This document shows, one piece after another, positions 57,001 through 64,000 of a DNA stretch of 64,000 nt (its first letter is position 1; each line of letters opens with the position of its first letter). The translations under genes were made by a program, and so were the position numbers. The DNA lies in contig JARWIR010000008.1 of assembly GCA_029959085.1 (NCBI GenBank), positions 1,550,001 through 1,614,000 of the forward strand, in the 5' to 3' direction. This DNA comes from Nemophila menziesii. Its lineage: Eukaryota > Streptophyta > Magnoliopsida > Boraginales > Hydrophyllaceae. Below the pieces are notes generated by a model, which did no database searches, had not been told where the DNA came from, and worked only from the letters and a program-made list of their open reading frames with translations.

Positions 57001-57830
57001 GGGTATGTTTGTATTTAGGAGGGAAAAAATAGTAAAGGAAAAGAAAAGAAAAAGAATTTAAAGGAAAAAAAAGGAAGAGAAATGTTTTGTTTGGATTAGA
57101 ATTTTTTATAAAAGAAAATTTCATAAATAATTTTGGATATCTTTTGTTTGAATTGAAACAAATACAAAAGAAAAGAATATAAATGGTTAATTTTAGCCTT
57201 TATCCATTCATAAAATTCCTTTCTTTCCATTTGACTCCATTTTGGAGTGATTATAAAAATGGATACATGAGTAATTTTTGAAATCATTTCATTTCTTTTA
57301 TTTTATTTTCTAATACAAACACTTAACAAATAAAAAATCATTTCTTTTTTGCTCGGCAAGTAGAACTTTATTAATCAAACTTATCAAAGTACATGGGCTC
57401 AATTTAAAAGCCTATTACATTTTGACTTGGGCCAGCCCATTGGGCTCCCTTACATTTTGGACAGCTAAATGACAAAAAGTAAGTACTAACTATCCTGTGT
57501 AAACAAGTACACTTCACCGTATCTATCTCTCCCATCTAACCCTAATCGAATCGATAATCCTCTTCTCTTTCTCCCTCTTAAATCTGCACATCGTTTCTCG
57601 AAACACCATAGAGATACCTTCAACAATTTCTTCTTCAGATTTATAGGTACTTTTGAAAATCCTCTCATTTCTTTCGATCCAAATAAAATAAGTAGCAATC
57701 GAAAGGAGAATACGCATAACCTCATGTTTCGTGTTGTTGCTATTCTGAAAATCGATATACCATTTCATAAAAAATCATTTCTATTTCTTTACTTTATTTC
57801 CATTTCTCTCCATCCAATCCAAACAGACTC
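57001..57830. mobile_element. Tourist-like element carrying a LINE insertion
   Basis: Ends GGGTATGTTTGTATTT and ATCCAAACAGACTC, flanked by TTA (56998-57000, 57831-57833). Related to the element at 62011. Without the LINE it is about 390 bp. Confidence 0.75.
57346..57768 (-). mobile_element. 5'-truncated LINE fragment with 14-bp duplication
   Basis: AAAAAATCATTTCT flanks both sides (57332-57345, 57769-57782). On the minus strand it starts in coding sequence (MKWYIDFQNSNNTKHEV, YFIWIERNERIFK), typical of the C-terminus of plant LINE ORF2 after the zinc finger, and ends in a short A run. This TSD length is typical of LINE insertion. Confidence 0.82.
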
Positions 57831-57833
57831 TTA

Positions 57834-58142
57834 GATGTAAAAAAATTTAAAAACTAATTTAATATTTTTATTTTATAAAATTATCTTTAATTGATGTACT
57901 CCTACATGATAGTAGTAAATTTTTTTTGGTTATTACTACTATGAATTTAATAATTATTTTAATATATGAAAAAACGAGGATTTTGAGAAAGAGGGAGTAT
58001 AGTTTTACTTTTTACCAACCCACATCACTCTGTCCGTGTGCAAATTCCGACATCCTAGGCAGTGAATCCAATAAGTAAATCTACTTATTAGATCAAGATT
58101 CAGATCTTCAAGGCCGTTTAGTACTGTCCCATTTCCTCCACC
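57834..58142. other. Upstream region of the receptor kinase gene
   Basis: No convincing TATA box. GAGGGAGTA at ~57990 looks like one end of a Stowaway-type MITE. The final 100 bp is pyrimidine-rich, as a 5' leader may be. Confidence 0.45.
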
Positions 58143-60125
58143 ATGCCACCACCTTCCTCAGCCACCACCACCACCACCATCTTCTTTCTCATACTTTTTC
58201 CACTTTTAATCACTTCAACAATAACTCATACGTGCTCACCACCACCATCTACCACCACCCAACACCACTGTCCACCACCATTCACTCCAACCGTCCATTT
58301 TCCATTCTCTTCCTCACCAGGCTGTGGCCACCCTTCTTTCCAGATCCAATGCTCACGTCATCAAAACACCGCCATTATTTCTATCAATAACCTTTCATTT
58401 TCAATACTCCATTATGAATCAAAAACTAAGTCACTCACTCTTTCCCCTACAAAACCACGTTTTAACCAAAACTGCAAATCTTCACTTACATTATCCATTC
58501 CCAACAAACAAATCTCTCTTTCTAACTCCCCTTTTCGAGTTTCCGACTCATCTTGCTCACGATTATCGTCACTAAAACCATGTCCACCTCCTAATCTGCC
58601 TAATTGTAGTCACTGTCCATGGGAATGTAGTCTTATTAAAAAACCAGCTCGTCTTCTCGATCAATGCTTGTTTAGTCACCGTAAGGATAATTCCCAACAA
58701 GGATGCCAAGCTGATATTCTTGAATATCTAGATAATTTTGTTCAACTAGGATTTGAAGTTGAATGGGATGAAGAGCAAGACCGTTATTTTGCAAGCTGTA
58801 AAGCTTGTCGTGCCATTAATGGTGTTTGTGGATTCAACGCTTGGGACCCCAACAAACCATTCATTTGTTTTCCATCTGATGATGGAAAACATTCTAGAGT
58901 TGAAGAGAAGAGCCCTAACCGTGTAGCGATGTTATCTATTCTTTTTCTTTTTATGTGTTTTGTTATTATTATAACCATAGGTACTATAATTATGCGTTCG
59001 AGAAGAAACGATTTGAGTAAAGAAGAAGAAGAAGATCCCACCATTGTTTACCTTCGAAGACATAGATCAGCTAGTCTTCTTCCACCAGTTTTCACTTACG
59101 ATGATCTTGAACTCTCTACTAACCATTTTGATCCAAAGCGTAAAATTGGAGATGGTGGTTTTGGTTCTGTTTTCTTAGGTAAACTCTATGATGGCCATCT
59201 AGTTGCAGTGAAATACTTACACAAGCAAAATCCAAACACAGGTTCAATCTCTCATGGAAAAGACACATTTTCAACTAAGTCCTTTTGTAATGAAATCTTG
59301 ATTTTATCATCTATTAATCATCCAAATCTAGTTAAACTACATGGATATTGCAGTGATCCGAGAGGACTTTTGTTAGTTTACGATTACGTACCTAATGGTA
59401 CTCTAGCCGATCATCTACACGGTTCTAACGATTTTTTGAAAAAACGAGCATTAACGTGGAATTTAAGAGTTGACATTGCGTTACAAATCGCTATAGCTAT
59501 GGAGTACCTACATTTCTCGGTTGTTCCACCTATAGTTCATCGAGATATTACTTCGTCTAACATATTTGTTGAGAAAGACATGAGAGTTAAAGTTGGTGAT
59601 TTCGGGCTTTCGAGGTTATTGGTATGCACCGAGACAACAATAATGCCTGGTGATACTTCAGGAGGTGTTTGCACCGGTCCACAAGGTACACCGGGTTATT
59701 TAGATCCGGATTATTATCGGTCATTTCGGTTAAATGAGAAGAGCGATATTTATAGCTTTGGAGTTGTATTATTAGAATTAATAACGGGTTTAAGAGCCGT
59801 TGATCAAAGGAGGGAAAAAAGAGAAGTGGCATTAGCCGATATGGTGGTTTCAAGAATACATTTGGGATTATTACATCAAGTAGTAGATCCTATTTTGGTT
59901 ATGGATGGAGAGGAGACTATGGAAGGTGTTGATGCGATGGGTGAGTTGGCATTCCGGTGTGTTGCGACTGATAAGGACGATAGACCTGATGCCGGAGAGG
60001 TGGTGGTGGAGCTCAGGAGAATCAAGGGCCGTGGTGGCTGTGGTGGCCGTGGTGGTGGCATGTTAAGGATGTCCAATTCTAGTAATATGGTGGTTCCTGA
60101 TGCTATTGGACTAATTGATAATTAG
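58143..60125 (+). CDS. LRK10L/WAK-like receptor protein kinase
   Basis: Intact single-exon frame, 660 residues. Signal peptide ~1-30. Extracellular part: a GUB_WAK-type Cys-rich galacturonan-binding-like domain (~31-140, including HFPFSSSPGCGHPSFQIQC) and a WAK-associated C-terminal domain (~150-243, CSHCPWECS, CKACRAINGVCGFN). Transmembrane segment 261-283. Kinase ~332-625: G-loop GDGGFG 336-341, Lys 357, Glu 384, HRD 466-468, DFG 486-488, GTPGYLDPDYY, DIYSFGVVLLELITG, conserved Arg 614. The catalytic loop reads HRDITSSN, with Thr where most Ser/Thr kinases have Lys; some active plant RLKs also vary here. The C-terminus has a Gly/Arg-rich run (629-640). It likely signals from the plasma membrane; ligand unknown. 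The first ATG has a CCACC-like context. Confidence 0.92.
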   Translation: MPPPSSATTTTTIFFLILFPLLITSTITHTCSPPPSTTTQHHCPPPFTPTVHFPFSSSPGCGHPSFQIQCSRHQNTAIISINNLSFSILHYESKTKSLTLSPTKPRFNQNCKSSLTLSIPNKQISLSNSPFRVSDSSCSRLSSLKPCPPPNLPNCSHCPWECSLIKKPARLLDQCLFSHRKDNSQQGCQADILEYLDNFVQLGFEVEWDEEQDRYFASCKACRAINGVCGFNAWDPNKPFICFPSDDGKHSRVEEKSPNRVAMLSILFLFMCFVIIITIGTIIMRSRRNDLSKEEEEDPTIVYLRRHRSASLLPPVFTYDDLELSTNHFDPKRKIGDGGFGSVFLGKLYDGHLVAVKYLHKQNPNTGSISHGKDTFSTKSFCNEILILSSINHPNLVKLHGYCSDPRGLLLVYDYVPNGTLADHLHGSNDFLKKRALTWNLRVDIALQIAIAMEYLHFSVVPPIVHRDITSSNIFVEKDMRVKVGDFGLSRLLVCTETTIMPGDTSGGVCTGPQGTPGYLDPDYYRSFRLNEKSDIYSFGVVLLELITGLRAVDQRREKREVALADMVVSRIHLGLLHQVVDPILVMDGEETMEGVDAMGELAFRCVATDKDDRPDAGEVVVELRRIKGRGGCGGRGGGMLRMSNSSNMVVPDAIGLIDN

Positions 60126-60259
60126 TCCTGCCCTATAAAGTAGCGTTTTTTGTGTTAAGTTAGTGACAAATGTATAAAGAGGTCATGTGGGGAAACTTTT
60201 GACTGAAAAAGATGTTAGTGGTTTTGTTTGATTCTGGTACATATTAATGTGTTCATACT
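60126..60259 (+). other. 3' flank of the receptor kinase gene
   Basis: AT-rich 3' untranslated region; no canonical AATAAA seen before the transposon at 60260. Confidence 0.45.
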
Positions 60260-61098
60260 CAGGGGCGGATCCAGAAGATAAAATGAGGGGGGGCTTGATA
60301 TATATGAGGTTTCGGGGTTATCGTTTCTAATTTTTTTAAGGTAAATATAGAAAGTATAAATTTATAATTACCAATGTTAAAATATGGATATGCAACACTA
60401 TTGTGATTCTCGTTCGTTCAACAAGTGAATTTATAAGTTAGCACTTACCTAAATATGATGCAAAACAACACCATTAACGCTAATTTTGGGTAAAAAACAT
60501 CATCACACCTATATTACATAGTATTGCTAAAATTATATTATTATTTTATATTCATTTTTAATTATCTAAATAGATAAATATTATAACTTTATTAAGTAAT
60601 GTATAAAAACAATGTTAGTTTAGAATTCAAAATAAAGACTAGTATAATGGATTACAATATTCTTATAAGTCGAATAAATTTAACAAAGTTATGACTTAAA
60701 TTTGGTATATTAAATAAAAAATTGAAAATGTTAAAATATAAGAATAAAAAAAAGTCATAGAAAATAGTTATGAAATTTTATTAAATAGTTATGCAAAATA
60801 TAAGATTTTCTATGTTAAATCTATTTAAGTAAAAATGATTTTACATTCTATGTCTATTTTAAAAAAAAAAGCAATGGCTATGATTCGAACACACAACCTT
60901 TATTTTAAATCTTAAAATCAAGCATAGCATTCCACTAGGCTACATTATCTTATGTGTACTTTCAAATCACGAATGTATAATATAAACGTTCATAGGGGAA
61001 AAATTATTTTTCAAACGAAAAATACACTTGCATATCCTAAAATTTACGGGTTCAGGGGGGGCTTGAGCCCCCCCTAGGCCCTATGTAGGTCCGCCCTT
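60260..61098. mobile_element. Non-autonomous TIR element, 9-bp duplication
   Basis: Ends CAGGGGCGGATCCA and (reversed) AAGGGCGGACCTA, flanked by GTTCATACT (60251-60259, 61099-61107). A 9-bp duplication fits a Mutator-like element. The interior is AT-rich without coding capacity; G/C runs (GGGGGGGCTTGA and GGGGGGGCTTGAG) lie near both ends. Confidence 0.8.
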
Positions 61099-61107
61099 GT
61101 TCATACT

Positions 61108-61444
61108 TAATAGATAGATCACGTGGTTGTTATTCGTTTGCATCATCAACTTGCATTTTTACAATCATTTCTCTTTACCAACGTGCACATTTAGCACTTT
61201 CGCTTTTCTTGCTTTTCTTGCTTACCTTTACTAGTCTTTTCCTCTCGTTTTAGTACTCCCTCCGTCATCAAATGTTTGTGCATATATCTATCTAAAATTA
61301 GTTATCCACGATAGAAAAGAATTTTAATCAATAAAAGTCTTAAAAAAATTGATATTATCACTAAAGGAATAAGGATAAACTTGGGTTTATTGCCAAAAAA
61401 GTATATTGGTTTTTTTTAAAAGTTTTTTTTTTAATTTTTTTTTG
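61108..61444. other. Intergenic DNA with a Stowaway-like end
   Basis: TACTCCCTCCGTCATCAAAT at ~61254 matches the well-known left end of Stowaway MITEs; no matching right end found. Confidence 0.5.
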
Positions 61445-61623
61445 AGTAATGATATATACCATCCAAATTCATACCACCTATGACGTGGCGTGAATTGATT
61501 GGAAGTAAATCGTTAATCGAATCAAGAAAATAAATAGATTAAAGATTTTTAGCCAACCAATTCATGCCACGTCATGGGTGGTATACTTGGGTGGTATAAT
61601 TTTAGGTGCTATATATCATTACT
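61445..61623. mobile_element. MITE with AGTAATGATA termini, second copy
   Basis: Left arm AGTAATGATATATACCATCC... TGACGTGGC; right arm reversed AGTAATGATATATAGCACC... TGACGTGGC. Same terminus as the element at 19477, with a different interior. Confidence 0.78.
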
Positions 61624-62010
61624 CTTTTTTTTACTAAGGATGAATTTTTAACAGTAAGGATTTTTATTTTGAAATAAAAATACCTTGACTATAATCTCCC
61701 TCCTTGGGTCTTACTATGAATTCTTTTTGTAGCATTACAAAACGAAAAAGTGTCAATTTTAAACAAAAATGAAATCTTATCATGCTTAAATTTATGAAAA
61801 TTGTGAAAATTGTACAATAAATAGGATTCTTTAAAGACATATTCATAGAAGTAAATATCATAGAAAATATATAGAAATCTTGTTGAGAATTTACGTGAAA
61901 AGTGAAAAGAAAAGTACCTAGAAAGTATTCAACAAGGGGAGGAACTCGAAATATCGATCCTAACAAAGGATCTTGTACGCAAGACCGAAACACTCTCTTC
62001 TTGTCTCTTA
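61624..62010. other. AT-rich intergenic DNA
   Basis: A 109-codon minus-strand frame (61664-61993) has no recognisable domain; not called. Confidence 0.45.
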
Positions 62011-62432
62011 GGGTTTGTTTGGATATAAAAGGGATTATTTAGTAAAAGATAATAAAGGGTAGGAAAGGAAAAGAGGGTATTTAATCTTGTTCGGATTGAA
62101 TAGAAAACGAAAAGAGAATATTAGTAAAGGATTGTTTGAATTTCGTGTATGGATTCTATAAGTAATGGAAAGGAAAAGATTGTTTTATAACTAAATTACA
62201 TTTCTACTCCTAATAAAATATAAGGGTAATAAATATATTTTACCATTAAAATTAATCCTTTCCTTTTAATGACACCAAATTGGAAGGATATGATATAAAT
62301 GATTAAAAGGTATTATTTTAATCCTTTATTAACTTATCCCATTAAAATTTTGTAATACAAACAAAAGAAGGATATCTATCATCCTTTATAATTCATTCCC
62401 TCCCTTTCTAATCCTTCAATCCAAACAAAGTC
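62011..62432. mobile_element. Tourist-like MITE (422 bp)
   Basis: Ends GGGTTTGTTTGGAT and ATCCAAACAAAGTC, flanked by TTA (62008-62010, 62433-62435). Interior arms are extended (AAAGGGATTATTTAG... reversed). PIF/Harbinger type. Confidence 0.8.
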
Positions 62433-62449
62433 TTAAGGACGGGGTGTTG

Positions 62450-62740
62450 GTTTATTTTTCATATATTTTTATCTCTACTTCCTTTTATCTCCAAATTCCA
62501 TCCTTATCTTCTTTCCTTATCTCTTTATAATTGGTTTGACATCTAATTGATTTCCATATATCTTTAAAGATTCACATTAACACAAATTAAACCAAATATG
62601 CTCTAAAAATAATAAATCATCAAATCAAGACAAAAAATAGGAAATAAAAAATATGAATAAAAATCGATTATTAAATGCTCAAATACACCTATAATGATGT
62701 CTCCAACCTAGATTAATTCATCACAAATAGGGAGACATCA
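62450..62740 (-). mobile_element. LTR start fragment P, minus strand
   Basis: Right end GGGAGACATCA with inner arm TGATGTCTCC at ~62695; U3 text closely follows the first 250 bp of LTR D. Left part lost. Confidence 0.75.
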
Positions 62741-62947
62741 CTTGGCTTTTTTGACTTGCATGTGGCTGATGAGCTCTTGGAAAGCTATTTAATTCTTTTT
62801 GTGTTTAAGGTGGCTACGGTATTCACTCCAAGATGGGGGGAATTTCTCAAGCAGAATATTGCCTTGAAAAACTCCGCACATCTTCATTCCTTTATCGAGT
62901 ACCTTTGCGCAAATTTTTCCGTAGACACGAAGTTGTTCAGTCATGGG
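62741..62947 (-). pseudogene. Probable Copia internal fragment, part 1
   Basis: Non-AT-rich stretch, continuous with the Copia gag remnant once the hAT-type MITE (62948-63415) and one target duplication are removed. No domain recognised in this part. Confidence 0.4.
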
Positions 62948-63423
62948 CTATGTTGTAGATCTCCGTTTTGGGCGCTAGGCGGTTGACCGTGGCCTAGCGC
63001 CTAAGCGGGATTACACGGAGCCTAGGCAGAATTATACGGTTTTGAATTCTGATGTGTAATTTGTATATTTAGTAATATATATGTAGTAATTACATCAATT
63101 TTAACTATATAAGTCATAAAATTCATCTGACAACACCATAGTAAATATAAAATACTAAAAATTAAGTTATAATATTAACTAAAGAATTCTCGAGAATAAG
63201 AAAAATAGCAAAAAGGTCTATGCGGGCATGTTTTTCCATTAATCGACGCCTAGACGACCATTTTTTGCCATTAATCGGTACCTAGACGGGCTAGGCGCCT
63301 ATTCCACGGTGACTAAGGCGCTAGACAAAAAAGACTAGAATTTTAACTAGGCGTAAGCGGCTGAGGGGAAAGTTGACGCCTAGGCGGCGCCTACGCGGGG
63401 ACATCTAAATCATAGGTCATGGG
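62940..63423. mobile_element. hAT-like MITE with CTAGGCG motifs
   Basis: Element 62948-63415 (468 bp) has termini CTATGTTGTAGAT and (reversed) CTATGATTTAGAT and an 8-bp duplication GTCATGGG (62940-62947, 63416-63423). Both subterminal regions carry many CTAGGCG/GCGCCTA words, as is common in hAT elements. Confidence 0.82.
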
Positions 63424-63815
63424 TTTCTAAACAGTGAGTTTGAAGTTATACCAGTTACGGGTAACATATTTCTTTTTACTGGAATCATCACACCCGTATT
63501 TTTTCCTCAAGGATTTCCCATATGATATTTGCCGACCTCACTTTGGCAAGGAGATCAAAGATGGCATTTCAGACATTGTTCAACATCCAGCACCGATCCA
63601 CTATGTTTTCTTCTTTAAACTTGGCTTCGAGAGCAAGATATCTAGCATGTTCTTTTTCAGTAGGAACATCGTTTTCCACCAAAAGTGGAGGATCTTCGAA
63701 TATAGCAAAGTTGAGTTCGTACTGTCCAAGACAATTCAAGATATTTTGTGCCCAACAATTGTAGTTGGAACCATTAAAGGACTCCATCTTATTCACGTAG
63801 AAAAAGGCCTTTGAT
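63424..63815 (-). pseudogene. Copia gag remnant (UBN2-like)
   Basis: Minus strand from ~63790: MESFNGSNYNCWAQNILNCLGQYELNF, RYLALEAKFKEENIVDRCWMLNNV, a stop, then NAIFDLLAKVRSANIIWEILEEKYGCDDS. Typical N-terminal gag of Ty1/copia elements (UBN2/DUF4219 style). At least one stop; the rest of the element is not in this window. Confidence 0.75.
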
Positions 63816-64000
63816 TTAAATGATGAAACAACAACCGAGATAGGAAAAGACTTTTCGAAAAAGAACCAGTGATATAAAACAACTTTTTGAATTGTTGGTT
63901 AAATATAATATTATCACTGGTTTTGTCAACGAGAAAATAGATTTTAAAAAAGGATAAATAAATTTCAGTTAAAAGTAACACTACTTCTGTTACAAGAAAT
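63816..64000. other. Leader side of the Copia remnant
   Basis: AT-rich; an inverted repeat AACCAGTGATA/TATCACTGGTT lies at 63865-63922. No primer site found. Confidence 0.4.

Noticed and set aside
61254..61400. Full Stowaway MITE
   Set aside because: Only the CTCCCTCCGT left end is present; no inverted right end or TA pair was found.
61664..61993. 109-codon minus-strand frame
   Set aside because: Phe/Ile-rich low-complexity translation, no family resemblance, lies between MITEs.

Overview
This window looks like nuclear DNA of a flowering plant, most likely a eudicot. The evidence is AT-rich intergenic DNA, spliceosomal GT-AG introns in the gene fragments, plant-only gene families and very dense nested LTR retrotransposons with a tRNA-Asp-type primer site. 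Only two genes look intact: a secreted pectin methylesterase/invertase-inhibitor-like protein (22781-23320, +) and an LRK10L/WAK-like receptor kinase (58143-60125, +). I see no tRNA, rRNA or CRISPR array. The species cannot be named from the sequence.

Layout. (1) 1-15.5 kb is a stack of nested insertions. A plus-strand Ty3/gypsy derivative (G, 9153-12962) is cut by minus-strand element B, B by minus-strand element A, and A by LTR pieces at the left edge. A LINE fragment (12963-15508) abuts G. (2) 15.5-27.4 kb is low-copy DNA. It holds a broken RRM gene resembling BPA1, several MITEs, a Pack-MULE that captured an LRR gene fragment with its introns (19847-22206), the inhibitor gene, and about 1 kb of a degenerate ~32-bp repeat. 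(3) 27.5-50.3 kb is a second retrotransposon block: D (-), E (+) with solo LTR F, fragments K and L, complete element C (40796-48228, 5-bp target duplication) and fragment M. (4) 50.6-51.7 kb is a broken carbamoyl-phosphate synthase small-subunit gene split by a tiny TRIM retrotransposon. (5) 52.6-64 kb has LTR fragment N, solo LTR J, a long-inverted-repeat element, a LINE inside a Tourist-like element, the receptor kinase gene, more MITEs, and a Copia gag remnant at the right edge.

The most unusual material is a set of non-autonomous Ty3/gypsy derivatives (G, E, C, D). They lost most of pol but share a long 3' region between the pol remnant and the 3' LTR. This region has, in order: paired 10-12-bp palindromes, usually as three pairs; a polypurine-like tract next to a palindrome; a sense extra ORF (best preserved in G); a conserved hairpin plus a second polypurine-like tract; an antisense ORF; and a final hairpin plus the true polypurine tract at the 3' LTR. 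The LTRs also begin with an inverted repeat (TGATGTCTCC...GGAGACATCA). A and B carry gag and protease (and RT in A) and have LTRs of the same type as C, so they are plausible autonomous partners. All homology calls come from reading translations by eye; no database search was run.
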